Source: Competibacteraceae bacterium UBA3908
GTDB lineage: Bacteria; Pseudomonadota; Gammaproteobacteria; Competibacterales; Competibacteraceae
Direction of reading: 5' to 3'
Assembly: GCA_002391525.1 (NCBI GenBank)
Contig: DGFE01000023.1
Location: forward strand, 1-58,682
DNA length: 58,682 nucleotides
Of the stretch, positions 7,674 through 15,369 are shown one piece after another (the stretch's first letter is position 1; each line of letters begins with the position of its first letter). Made by a program: the position numbers and the translations under genes. The notes under the pieces are model-generated. The model saw only the letters and a program-made list of their open reading frames with translations. It did not search any database and had not been told where the DNA came from.

Positions 7674-8404
7674 GCAACGGGACGAGCGGTTTTGAGGAAA
7701 TCCTGCTGGAAGTGCGCGACCTGGTGGTCGTCTACGACGGCATCCGGGCCTTGCAGGGCGTTTCCTTCACGGTGCTGAAGGGGGAAATCGTCACCCTGAT
7801 CGGCGCGAACGGTGCGGGCAAGACCTCCATCCTGCGAGCCATTTCCGGCCTGGTGCCCTACCAAGGCGCCATCCTGTTCGAGGAACGGGACCTGAAGCGC
7901 GTTCCGGCGCACCGGATCGTCGGACTGGGCATCGCCCAGGTGCCGGAGGGGAGGGGGATTTTCGGCAGCCTGACGGTGTTGGAGAACCTGCGGCTGGCCA
8001 CCTGGCAGCGCGCGGACAAGGGCGAGCTCGAAGCCGATTACGACCGGGTCTTCCAGATTTTCCCGCGGCTCCGGGAACGCCAGCATCAGGCCGGCGGGAC
8101 CTTGTCCGGCGGCGAGCAGCAAATGTTGGCGGTGGCTCGGGCCTTGATGAGCCGGGGACGGCTGATGCTGCTGGACGAGCCGTCCATGGGCCTGTCGCCG
8201 CGTCTGGTTCAGGATATCTTCCGGGTGATCGAAGAGATCAACCGGACCGGGGTCACCATTCTGCTGGTGGAACAGAACGCCAACATGGCGTTGCGGATCG
8301 CATCCCGCGCCTATGTGCTGGAGACCGGTTCCGTCATGCTGTCCGGCACTGGCCGGGAATTGCTGGGCGATCCCCGGGTCAAGGAAGCCTATCTGGGGGC
8401 GTAA
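7670..8404 (+). CDS. livF: Branched-chain amino-acid ABC transporter ATP-binding protein LivF
   Basis: This is the second ATPase of the transporter, 244 residues. Walker A is GANGAGKTS (about residues 45-53). The stretch AQVPEGRGIFGSLTVLENL is characteristic of LivF. The signature is LSGGEQQMLAVARAL, Walker B is LMLLDEPSMGLSP and the H-loop is LLVEQN. Its ATG overlaps the livG stop (ATGA). It closes the operon; no clear terminator follows, only the repeat-containing gap to the Uma2 gene. Confidence 0.95.
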   Translation: MSNGTSGFEEILLEVRDLVVVYDGIRALQGVSFTVLKGEIVTLIGANGAGKTSILRAISGLVPYQGAILFEERDLKRVPAHRIVGLGIAQVPEGRGIFGSLTVLENLRLATWQRADKGELEADYDRVFQIFPRLRERQHQAGGTLSGGEQQMLAVARALMSRGRLMLLDEPSMGLSPRLVQDIFRVIEEINRTGVTILLVEQNANMALRIASRAYVLETGSVMLSGTGRELLGDPRVKEAYLGA

Positions 8405-8516
8405 CGGCCTTGCCGGCGCGAGCCGATGCCTTCCCGTCCCGCCGCTAGAACGGGTCAAGACCCATCGCAACCCACCGGGATTCGGCGCAAAACGCCTCTA
8501 CCCAGCCTACGCATTT

Positions 8517-8562
8517 CAATAAAGTCTATCGAGAAACGGTATGGCCTTGTTGTTACTGGAAG
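8517..8562 (+). repeat. Direct repeat copy 1 (about 46 bp)
   Basis: This begins CAATAAAGTCTATCGAGAAA and ends TTACTGGAAG. It matches 8639-8683 at about 85-90 % with one indel. The pair brackets a hairpin, as the remains of a small non-coding mobile element or a segmental duplication would. Confidence 0.75.
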
Positions 8563-8571
8563 TATCTATAT

Positions 8572-8596
8572 GTAGGGTGGGCAATGCCCACCCTAC
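8572..8596. repeat. Perfect 11-bp inverted repeat, MITE/REP-like hairpin
   Basis: The arms GTAGGGTGGGC (8572-8582) and GCCCACCCTAC (8586-8596) flank AAT. This GTAGGGTGGGC/GCCCACCCTAC motif is familiar from dispersed intergenic repeats in many proteobacteria and cyanobacteria. I cannot count genome copies from one window. Confidence 0.75.
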
Positions 8597-8638
8597 ACCT
8601 ACGGGTAGTATTCAATCATACGATTTGCGTAAGTCCCG

Positions 8639-8683
8639 CAATAAAATCTATCGAGAAACGGTTGACCTTGTCGTTACCGGAAG
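8639..8683 (+). repeat. Direct repeat copy 2 (about 45 bp)
   Basis: This begins CAATAAAATCTATCGAGAAA and ends TTACCGGAAG. It lies 122 bp downstream of copy 1 and about 60 bp before the Uma2 start. Confidence 0.75.
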
Positions 8684-8740
8684 AAGGCGCCAGGATGGGA
8701 AGAAGGCGCAAAAGCCGTCGAGTGGACCAGAGGTGTCACC

Positions 8741-9331
8741 ATGTCCGCCTTGCTGATAAAACCTGTCAATTTATATGCGCAGCTCGAAGCGTTGCCAGAA
8801 AACCTGACCGGCGAAATTATCGGTGGTCGGCTTTATACCCAACCGCGCCCGGCTGGACCTCACGCGGAAGCAGGCTCGGGGCTGGGAATGGACATTGGCG
8901 GCGCCTACCATCGTGGGCGTGGCGGGCCAGGCGGCTGGTGGATCCTGGATGAACCGGAAATCCATTTCATCCGCGATACCGAAGTGCTGGTTCCCGATCT
9001 CGCCGGCTGGCGGCGGGAGCGAATGCCGCGCCTGCCCCGCGATCATCGGTTTGAAGTCGTGCCGGACTGGGCCTGTGAAATCCTGTCGCCGTCCACCATC
9101 CGCACGGACCGGGTGACCAAGATGCCGGTCTACGCCCGTTTCGGCGTGCCCTATCTCTGGCTGGTGGATCCGCTGGCCCATACGCTGGAAGCGTTCGCTT
9201 TGCGCGATGGGCACTGGACCGTGATCGGGTTGTTTCAGGAGCAGGACAGAGTTACCGTGGAGCCGTTCGTCGAAATCGCCCTCGAACTGGGCGGGTTGTG
9301 GGCGGAGACTCGGGAGGATTCGACGGAATGA
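8741..9331 (+). CDS. Uma2 family protein (DUF820, PD-(D/E)XK-like fold)
   Basis: Uma2 proteins share a restriction-endonuclease-like core and are common as single genes in cyanobacteria and environmental proteobacteria. Their biological role is not established. The product is 196 residues. Typical features are ENLTGEIIGGRLY at the N-terminus (about 20-32), VPDLAGWRRERMP (about 85-97), and WACEILSPSTIRTDRVTKMPVYARFGVPYLWLVDP (about 110-144), which holds the E...K pair of the putative active site. The ATG at 8741 follows AGGTGTCACC. The upstream repeats suggest the gene may have arrived with, or next to, a small mobile element. A second, diverged Uma2 gene lies at 23313-23912. Confidence 0.88.
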   Translation: MSALLIKPVNLYAQLEALPENLTGEIIGGRLYTQPRPAGPHAEAGSGLGMDIGGAYHRGRGGPGGWWILDEPEIHFIRDTEVLVPDLAGWRRERMPRLPRDHRFEVVPDWACEILSPSTIRTDRVTKMPVYARFGVPYLWLVDPLAHTLEAFALRDGHWTVIGLFQEQDRVTVEPFVEIALELGGLWAETREDSTE

Positions 9332-9355
9332 GACCGCCGAACCCGCACGACGGAT

Positions 9356-9808
9356 TCAGAGATAGCTGAACAGCTCCAACGGATAACGCTTCCCCGCCAG
9401 ATAGTCGTCGATGCAGCGTAGCACCATGGGGCTGCGCAATTTCGGTCCCAGCGCGACGATTTCCGCCCGCGTCAGCCAGAGCGCCCGCTGAATGCCCTGA
9501 TCCAGCCCTTGGTTGGGATGATGGTGCAGCGCGGTGCCGGCGAAGCAGGTGCGGATGAAGGTGTGGCCCTTGGGATGCGTCCAGTAATAGATACCGACGA
9601 TGGCGTCCACCTGAACTTCCCAGGCGGTTTCCTCCAGCGTTTCCCGAATGGCCGCCGCCGCCAGCGTTTCATGCTCGTCCAGATGACCGGCGGGCTGGTT
9701 GTAAACCAGTTCCTCCCCGTCCGCGTATTCCTCCACCAGCAGAAACCGGCCGTCGCGCTCGATGAGGGTGGCGACGGTCAGACGCGGCAGCCATGGCAGG
9801 GATTCCAT
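9356..9808 (-). CDS. nudJ: NUDIX hydrolase, NudJ-like phosphatase
   Basis: This is a 150-residue NUDIX protein. The NUDIX box is GHLDEHETLAAAAIRETLEE (about residues 41-60), matching G-x5-E-x7-REUxEE. The N-terminus (LPWLPRLTVATLIERDGRFLLVEE) and the QGLDQGIQRALWLT segment are like those of NudJ, which hydrolyses nucleoside di/triphosphates and HMP-pyrophosphate. In Escherichia coli nudJ precedes mnmA in one transcription unit. Here both are on the minus strand but 8.7 kb apart. The ATG at 9808 was chosen because the upstream frame is the shadow of the neighbouring gene. The 11-nt gap to the next gene upstream suggests co-transcription with the heme-type protein. Confidence 0.9.
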   Translation of the reverse strand: MESLPWLPRLTVATLIERDGRFLLVEEYADGEELVYNQPAGHLDEHETLAAAAIRETLEETAWEVQVDAIVGIYYWTHPKGHTFIRTCFAGTALHHHPNQGLDQGIQRALWLTRAEIVALGPKLRSPMVLRCIDDYLAGKRYPLELFSYL

Positions 9809-9819
9809 GCGATTTCCCC

Positions 9820-10413
9820 TTATTGCAGCGGCTTGGCGATGGTGAACGCGCCGCGCAGTTCGCCTTCCCTGAAACCGCGCGCCTGATCGTTCGGATACAG
9901 CGCCTTCAGTCTGGCGTCCACTTCGGGGTTGATAGCCTCGCCGTGGCAGGTCAGACACGGCGCGGCGGTGGAAATGGCTTTCATGTAGCGGAAGGTTTTC
10001 TGACCCTGCTCGTCGTCGATGACCGCGGAAAACTCCAGCGTGTCGGCAGGCTCGCCCTGGGCCTTGCGCGCCTCGAACTGCTTGAGCACCGCCAGTTCCC
10101 AATTGTCGGGCGCATTGGCGGGATTGCGGAGCCTGAGGCTGGTCCGGCCCACGATCATGTTCAGTTTCGAGGACAAATCGGCGGCGATCTGGCCAGCCCG
10201 GTCGTGACAGACCGCGATGCCGTTGACCGGACCGCCGACCTGCACGGCCTGTTGCAAGGCGTCCTGCAGCGTACCACCGAATTGCCGCGCGGCGGCCCGG
10301 CTGGCCGTTATCTCGGTGGTGACATCCGGCTGGTCGGCGGCGGGCTGCCGCTGGGCAGAGGCGGCGCCGGCGATCAGTACCGCGCCGAGCGCAAGGAGCG
10401 AGGCGTAACGCAT
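9820..10413 (-). CDS. Periplasmic Tll0287-like / DUF3365 protein with CxxCH motif
   Basis: The 197-residue product has a clear signal peptide (MRYASLLALGAVLIAGAASA, cleavage after residue 20). The DUF3365/Tll0287-like domain that follows is a single-heme sensor-like fold. The motif CLTCH (Cys153, Cys156, His157) is a canonical c-type heme attachment site. A second Cys-His (69-70) is also typical of the family. It therefore probably acts as a small periplasmic c-type cytochrome or redox sensor; the partner is unknown. The start codon is preceded by AAGGAGA. It is transcribed with nudJ, 11 nt downstream. Confidence 0.85.
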   Translation of the reverse strand: MRYASLLALGAVLIAGAASAQRQPAADQPDVTTEITASRAAARQFGGTLQDALQQAVQVGGPVNGIAVCHDRAGQIAADLSSKLNMIVGRTSLRLRNPANAPDNWELAVLKQFEARKAQGEPADTLEFSAVIDDEQGQKTFRYMKAISTAAPCLTCHGEAINPEVDARLKALYPNDQARGFREGELRGAFTIAKPLQ

Positions 10414-10546
10414 ATGGATTCTCCTTTTTGGGGCAATGCTCTGGAGGGGCAGTATAGGCGAGTTGGCCTGTTCCGGCGGACTTTTCCCAAGTTCATCGCT
10501 CTAAATCAGCGAACGCGGTTTCAAACGAGACCCGGAAGCGAGGTGC

Positions 10547-10897
10547 ATGATGACCCTGTCTCAGAAAACCTGCACGCCTTGTCAGGGCGGCATTCCCCCC
10601 CTTACGCTGAGCGAAGCCGAGACGTTGTTGGCGCAGGCCCCCGGTTGGCGATTGCTGGAAAACGGCGCCCGGCTGGAGCGGCGGTTTCAATTCAAGAACT
10701 TCGCCGCCGCGCTGGCCTTCGTCAACCGGGTGGGTGATCTCGCCGAACAGGAAGGACACCACCCCGACATCAGCTTCGGTTGGGGCTACGCCAGCGTGCT
10801 GTTTTATACCCACAAGATCGGTGGCCTGCACGAAAACGACTTCATCATGGCCGCCAAGGTCAACGAACTGTACACGGATGAGTATCCGACTGCTTGA
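10547..10897 (+). CDS. phhB: 4a-hydroxytetrahydrobiopterin dehydratase (pterin-4a-carbinolamine dehydratase)
   Basis: This 116-residue enzyme dehydrates the 4a-carbinolamine formed by aromatic amino-acid hydroxylases and so regenerates the pterin cofactor. It shows the family pattern E-x3-HHP in EQEGHHPDI (about residues 66-74), followed by YASVLFYTHKIGGLHENDF. The ATG at 10547 follows a GAGGT ribosome site; a second ATG comes immediately after. No phenylalanine hydroxylase is in the window. The gene overlaps no neighbour and converges with glucokinase, 3 nt away. Confidence 0.93.
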   Translation: MMTLSQKTCTPCQGGIPPLTLSEAETLLAQAPGWRLLENGARLERRFQFKNFAAALAFVNRVGDLAEQEGHHPDISFGWGYASVLFYTHKIGGLHENDFIMAAKVNELYTDEYPTA

Positions 10898-10900
10898 GGC

Positions 10901-11860
10901 TCAGTCCAGCGCTGCCGCCACGCCCCTCAACGCGGGGTTGGCGGCGGTGATCACCCAGGTCGGAACGGACGCCAGATAAGCGCTGAACCGGCCCTTGGCC
11001 TCGAACCGGGTTCTGAATGCCGAGCGGTCGAAGAAATCACCCAGCCGCGGCACGATACCGCCGCCGATATAGACGCCGCCCCGCGCGCCGAGCGTGATCG
11101 CCAGATTGCCCGCCGCCGTGCCCAGCGCTCCGCAGAACAGCTCCAGCACGTCGACGCAGTGCCGGCAGCTTCCGGCCAATGCCCGGTCGGTGAGGTCGGC
11201 GGGGGTGAGCGCTTCCGCTGGCCAGCCTTCCACTTCGGCCAGCGCGTTGTACAGATTCACCAGTCCCGGCCCAGACAGCATCCGCTCGGGCGAAACGTGG
11301 CCGAATTGCCGTTGCAACACCCGCCCGACCGCCCATTCCCGCTCGTCCACGGCGGAAAAGGTGACGTGACCGCCCTCGCTTTGCAGCGGGATCCAATGCG
11401 ATCCCGACCACACCAGACCCGATACGCCCAGGCCGGTTCCCGGTCCGATCAGGCCGATGGTCGCATCCGCGAGCGGTGTTCCCCCACCGACCGCCCGGCG
11501 TTCGTCCGAACCGAGCAGCGGCAGCGCCAGCGCCAATGCGGTGAAGTCGTTCAGGATCAGCAGCCGTTCCAGGCCCAGTTTTTGCCGCGTAGCCTCCGTC
11601 GAAAACGACCAGGGGCTGTTGGTGAACTGGATCCAGTCGCCGGTGACCGGCGTGGCGACCGCGATGGCGGCCCGTGCCGGGCGCGGCTCGCCAACCGTTT
11701 GCAGATAGGCGGCGATGGCGGCGGCCAAGTCCGGGAAGTCGGCGCAGGTCAGGGTTTGCCCGGCGCAAGGCTGGCGATTGGCGCCAATCAACGCGAAACG
11801 GGCGTTGGTGCCGCCAATATCGGCCACCAAATCGTAGGGCTCCGCATGAGTTGTTTGCAT
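10901..11860 (-). CDS. glk: Glucokinase
   Basis: This enzyme phosphorylates glucose with ATP in the cytoplasm, feeding glycolysis and glycogen. The product is 319 residues, the usual length for the bacterial Glk family. Visible features are the ATP-binding DIGGTNARFAL near the N-terminus (about 14-24), ILNDFTALALALP (about 106-118), GPGTGLGVSG, the SEGGHVTF substrate loop and a C-terminal GGVYIGGGIVPR. The ATG at 11860 is preferred to the GTG one codon earlier. It is convergent with phhB and divergent from aceA across a 318-nt region. Confidence 0.95.
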   Translation of the reverse strand: MQTTHAEPYDLVADIGGTNARFALIGANRQPCAGQTLTCADFPDLAAAIAAYLQTVGEPRPARAAIAVATPVTGDWIQFTNSPWSFSTEATRQKLGLERLLILNDFTALALALPLLGSDERRAVGGGTPLADATIGLIGPGTGLGVSGLVWSGSHWIPLQSEGGHVTFSAVDEREWAVGRVLQRQFGHVSPERMLSGPGLVNLYNALAEVEGWPAEALTPADLTDRALAGSCRHCVDVLELFCGALGTAAGNLAITLGARGGVYIGGGIVPRLGDFFDRSAFRTRFEAKGRFSAYLASVPTWVITAANPALRGVAAALD

Positions 11861-11982
11861 CACGGTATTCCAGGTCGAGAGGAAAATCGATTCGATCTAA
11901 CGGTTTAATTCTAGCAACCGCGAGTGGAATCGCACTGTTCCGGTACATGGCGGAATCCTTTTGTCGATTCCTGGCAACCGTC

Positions 11983-12012
11983 TTGTAAAATGTTGCATAG
12001 CCACATTAGAAT
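11983..12012 (+). promoter_or_regulatory. Candidate sigma-70 promoter for aceA
   Basis: TTGTAA (11983-11988) and TAGAAT (12007-12012) are 18 bp apart in an AT-rich patch, about 165 nt ahead of isocitrate lyase. The gap 11861-12178 otherwise holds only a long untranslated leader and no gene. Confidence 0.45.
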
Positions 12013-12178
12013 AAATGAAATTTCTTGTCATGCGCGTGATTTCACATTACAAAAATACACCCCCGCTCCATCCTCAGACCATTCGCTGCGGCTTCAGGCG
12101 AGTTCGAGGCGGATGGAAGCCGGCGCTTTGCCAAACCCGAATCGACCAACCCCGTAACCCTCCAAGAGGATAGGAAAA

Positions 12179-13471
12179 ATGGCGTTTCTGAGCGTTGAAC
12201 AACTGAAAAAAGACTGGGCCGAGAATCCCCGCTGGAAAGGCATCAAGCGCGGTTATACCGCCGAGGATGTCGTGCGGCTGCGCGGCAACATTCCGGTCGA
12301 ATACAGCCTGGCGCAGCGGGGCGCCGAGAAGCTGTGGCAACTGATCACCACCGAACCCTACGTCAACTGCCTGGGCGCACTGACCGGCGGCCAGGCGATG
12401 CAGCAGGCCAAGGCCGGCGTCAAGGCCATCTACCTGTCCGGCTGGCAGGTCGCCGCGGACAACAACACCTACATGTCGATGTACCCCGACCAATCACTCT
12501 ATCCGGTGGATTCGGTGCCGGTGGTGGTCGAGCGCATCAACAACACCTTCAAGCGCGCCGACGAGATTCAATGCGCGCGTGGCATCGGGCCGGGTCACAA
12601 GGACTACATCGACTACTTTCTCCCCATCGTGGGTGATGCCGAAGCCGGTTTCGGCGGCGTGCTGAACGCCCACGAACTGATGAAGCGGATGATCCGCGCC
12701 GGCGCGGCGGGCGTCCATTTCGAGGATCAACTGGCCTCGGTCAAGAAGTGCGGCCACATGGGCGGCAAGGTGCTGGTGCCGAGTCAGGAAGCCGTGCAGA
12801 AGCTGATCGCCGCCCGGCTGGCGGCTGACGTCTACGGCGTCCCGACCATCCTGCTGGCCCGCACCGACGCCGAAGCGGCCGATCTGCTGACCAGCGATTG
12901 CGACGACAACGACAAGCCGTTCCTGACCGGCGAGCGGACCGTGGAAGGTTTCTTCAAGACCAGGAAGGGTCTGGAGCAGGCGATTTCCCGCGGGCTGGCC
13001 TACGCGCCCTACGCTGACATGGTCTGGTGCGAGACCGGCACCCCGGATCTCAATTTCGCCCGCAAGTTCGCCGAGGCCATTCAAGCCAAGTTCCCCGGCA
13101 AGATGCTGGCCTACAACTGCTCGCCGTCGTTCAACTGGAAGAAGAACCTGGACGACGCCACCATCGCCAAGTTCCAGCGCGAACTCGGCGCGATGGGCTA
13201 CAAGTACCAGTTCATCACCCTCGCCGGCATTCACAACATGTGGTACAACATGTTCGATCTGGCCCAAGACTACGTCAAGCGCGGCATGTCCGCCTACGTC
13301 GAGAAGGTGCAGGAGCCCGAATTCGCCGCGCGCGACCGTGGCTACACCTTCGTCAGCCACCAGCAGGAAGTGGGCACCGGCTATTTCGACGACGTGACCA
13401 CCGTGATTCAGGGCGGCGTATCGTCCGTGACCGCGCTGACCGGTTCCACCGAGGAAGAGCAGTTCCATTGA
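12179..13471 (+). CDS. aceA: Isocitrate lyase
   Basis: This enzyme splits isocitrate into succinate and glyoxylate, the first step of the glyoxylate shunt, and is needed when growing on acetate or fatty acids or recycling PHA carbon. The product has 430 residues. The catalytic loop KKCGHMGG is present, with the nucleophile at Cys191. TEPYVNCLGALTGGQAMQQAKAG, LARTDAEAADLLTSD and YNCSPSFNWKK are typical of the short, Escherichia coli-like form. The ATG follows an AAGAGGATAGGAAAA ribosome site. It is followed by a strong hairpin terminator and then aceB. Confidence 0.97.
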   Translation: MAFLSVEQLKKDWAENPRWKGIKRGYTAEDVVRLRGNIPVEYSLAQRGAEKLWQLITTEPYVNCLGALTGGQAMQQAKAGVKAIYLSGWQVAADNNTYMSMYPDQSLYPVDSVPVVVERINNTFKRADEIQCARGIGPGHKDYIDYFLPIVGDAEAGFGGVLNAHELMKRMIRAGAAGVHFEDQLASVKKCGHMGGKVLVPSQEAVQKLIAARLAADVYGVPTILLARTDAEAADLLTSDCDDNDKPFLTGERTVEGFFKTRKGLEQAISRGLAYAPYADMVWCETGTPDLNFARKFAEAIQAKFPGKMLAYNCSPSFNWKKNLDDATIAKFQRELGAMGYKYQFITLAGIHNMWYNMFDLAQDYVKRGMSAYVEKVQEPEFAARDRGYTFVSHQQEVGTGYFDDVTTVIQGGVSSVTALTGSTEEEQFH

Positions 13472-13575
13472 AATTCGCCCGCCTTTAATGGCGGGTGCGG
13501 ATTGAAACCGCTAAGCGCCCCGCCCGCCGTCCGCCGGTAGCGGTGCGAACGGTGGAACTTGCCGGCCATTCGATT

Positions 13576-13605
13576 GCCCGGAGGGAGATTCCCGCCGGGC
13601 TTTTT
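13576..13605 (+). terminator. Rho-independent terminator after aceA
   Basis: The stem GCCCGG..CCGGGC (13576-13581, 13595-13600) is extended inward by GGGA/TCCC and followed directly by TTTTT (13601-13605). It lies 104 nt after the aceA stop, so aceB probably has its own promoter. Confidence 0.8.
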
Positions 13606-13699
13606 GCGCTAGGATTCGCCGACATGTCCCCATGATCACCCCAAGCGCGACATTTCCTTTAAGATTAAGACAGTTAAATCCACACCCAAGGAGCTAGCC

Positions 13700-15298
13700 G
13701 TGAGCTTGAATTTGCCTGCCGGCGTGCAAGTGAACGCCCCAATCCATCCCCGTTTCGACGAGATCCTCACTTATGATGCGCTGAGCTTTGTGGCCAAACT
13801 ACACCGCGCCTTCGAGCCGCGCCGTCAGGAGTTGCTGAAGAAGCGCGTCGAGCGCCAGGCGCGCATCGACGCGGGCGAAATGCCCGACTTTCTGCCGGAA
13901 ACCAAGCATATCCGCGAAGGCGACTGGAAGATTGCGCCATTGCCCAAGGCGCTGGAGCGCCGCCGTACCGAAATCACCGGGCCGGTCGAGCGCAAGATGA
14001 TCATCAACGCCTTCAATTCCGGCGCCGATTCCTACATGACCGACTTCGAGGATTCCAACAGCCCCAACTGGTACAACCAGATTCAGGGCCAGGTGAATCT
14101 GGTCGACGCCATCCGCCGCAAGATCAGCTACGTGAACGAGGTCGGCAAGGAATACCGACTCAACGATGAGATCGCTACCCTGCAGATCCGTCCGCGCGGC
14201 TGGCATCTGGACGAGAAGCATGTGCTGATCGATGGCCAACGCATTTCCGGCGGCATCTTCGACTTCGGCCTGGTGTTCTTCCACAACGCCAGGGAGCAGA
14301 TCGCCCGCGGCGCCGGCCCGTTCTACTATCTGCCGAAGATGGAGAGCCATCTGGAGGCGCGGTTGTGGAACGACATTTTCTGCATGGCCCAGGATGAACT
14401 CGACATCCCGCGCGGCACCATCAAGGCCACCGTGCTGATCGAAACCATTCTCGCCACCTTCGAGATGGAGGAAATCCTGTACGAACTGCGCGAACACAGC
14501 GCGGGCCTCAACGCCGGGCGCTGGGATTACATCTTTAGCTGTATCAAGAAGTTCAAGAAGAACAAGAACTTCTGTCTGGCCAACCGGGGCGCGATCACCA
14601 TGGAGGTGCCATTCATGCGTTCCTATGCCTTGCAACTGGTCAAGGTGTGCCACAAGCGTGGCGCCCCGGCCATGGGCGGTATGTCGGCGCTGATCCCGAT
14701 CAAGAACGATCCGGAAGCCAATGAGAAAGCGCTGGCCGGCATCCGTCACGACAAGACCCGCGATGCCCGGGACGGCTTCGACGGCGGCTGGGTGGCCCAT
14801 CCCGGCCTGGTGCCCATCGCCCACGAGGAATTCGTCAAGGTGCTGGGTGACAAGCCGAACCAGTGGAACAAGCAGCGCGACGAAGTGTTCACCGCCAAGG
14901 ATTTCCTGAATTTCCAGCCCGAGCAGCCCATCACCGAAGCCGGCCTGCGCAACAATATCAACGTCGGCATCCACTATCTGGGGTCCTGGCTGGCCGGCAA
15001 CGGCTGCGTGCCGATTCACAACCTGATGGAAGACGCCGCCACCGCCGAGATTTCCCGCTCGCAGGTGTGGCAGTGGGTGGTCAGCCCCAAGGGTATTCTG
15101 GACGATGGCCGCAAGGTGAGCGCCGAACTGGTGCACGGCCTCATTCCCGAAGAACTGGCGAAGGTCAAGACGACCGTCACCGCCCAGGGCGAGGATACCG
15201 CGACCTACGATCAGGCCGCGCAAATCTTCGAGAAGATGTCGCTCGATCCGAATTATCCCGAGTTCCTGACCCTGCCGCTGTACGAGGCGATGGACTGA
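13700..15298 (+). CDS. aceB: Malate synthase A
   Basis: This enzyme condenses glyoxylate with acetyl-CoA to malate, the second glyoxylate-shunt step. The product is 532 residues, matching the AceB (isoform A) family rather than the longer GlcB. Recognisable segments are FMTDFEDSNSPNW-like YMTDFEDSNSPNWYN (about 111-125), RPRGWHLDEKH, YLPKMESHLEARLWN, IKATVLIETILATFEMEEILYELR and GNGCVPIHNLMEDAATAEISR near the C-terminus. The start at 13700 is a GTG in GAGCTAGCCGTGAGC, with AAGGAG just ahead. A terminator hairpin follows. Confidence 0.97.
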   Translation: MSLNLPAGVQVNAPIHPRFDEILTYDALSFVAKLHRAFEPRRQELLKKRVERQARIDAGEMPDFLPETKHIREGDWKIAPLPKALERRRTEITGPVERKMIINAFNSGADSYMTDFEDSNSPNWYNQIQGQVNLVDAIRRKISYVNEVGKEYRLNDEIATLQIRPRGWHLDEKHVLIDGQRISGGIFDFGLVFFHNAREQIARGAGPFYYLPKMESHLEARLWNDIFCMAQDELDIPRGTIKATVLIETILATFEMEEILYELREHSAGLNAGRWDYIFSCIKKFKKNKNFCLANRGAITMEVPFMRSYALQLVKVCHKRGAPAMGGMSALIPIKNDPEANEKALAGIRHDKTRDARDGFDGGWVAHPGLVPIAHEEFVKVLGDKPNQWNKQRDEVFTAKDFLNFQPEQPITEAGLRNNINVGIHYLGSWLAGNGCVPIHNLMEDAATAEISRSQVWQWVVSPKGILDDGRKVSAELVHGLIPEELAKVKTTVTAQGEDTATYDQAAQIFEKMSLDPNYPEFLTLPLYEAMD

Positions 15299-15322
15299 GC
15301 ACGGGTTTTGCCAGATGCGGAT

Positions 15323-15352
15323 AAAACGGCGCTCCTGGCGCCGTTTTTCTTT
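15323..15352 (+). terminator. Rho-independent terminator after aceB
   Basis: The stem AAAACGGCGC / GCGCCGTTTT (15323-15332, 15338-15347) with a 5-nt loop runs into a TTTTTCTTTT tract, 25 nt after the aceB stop. Confidence 0.85.
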
Positions 15353-15369
15353 TCTCATACAATAGACAC

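Larger units (their letters stand above)
8405..8740. other. 336-bp intergenic region with repeats
   Basis: No credible gene lies between livF and the Uma2 gene. The region carries two copies of a 45-46 bp direct repeat and, between them, a perfect 11-bp hairpin. Short overlapping ORFs of 71 and 122 codons cross it, but they have no ribosome site or family resemblance. Confidence 0.7.
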
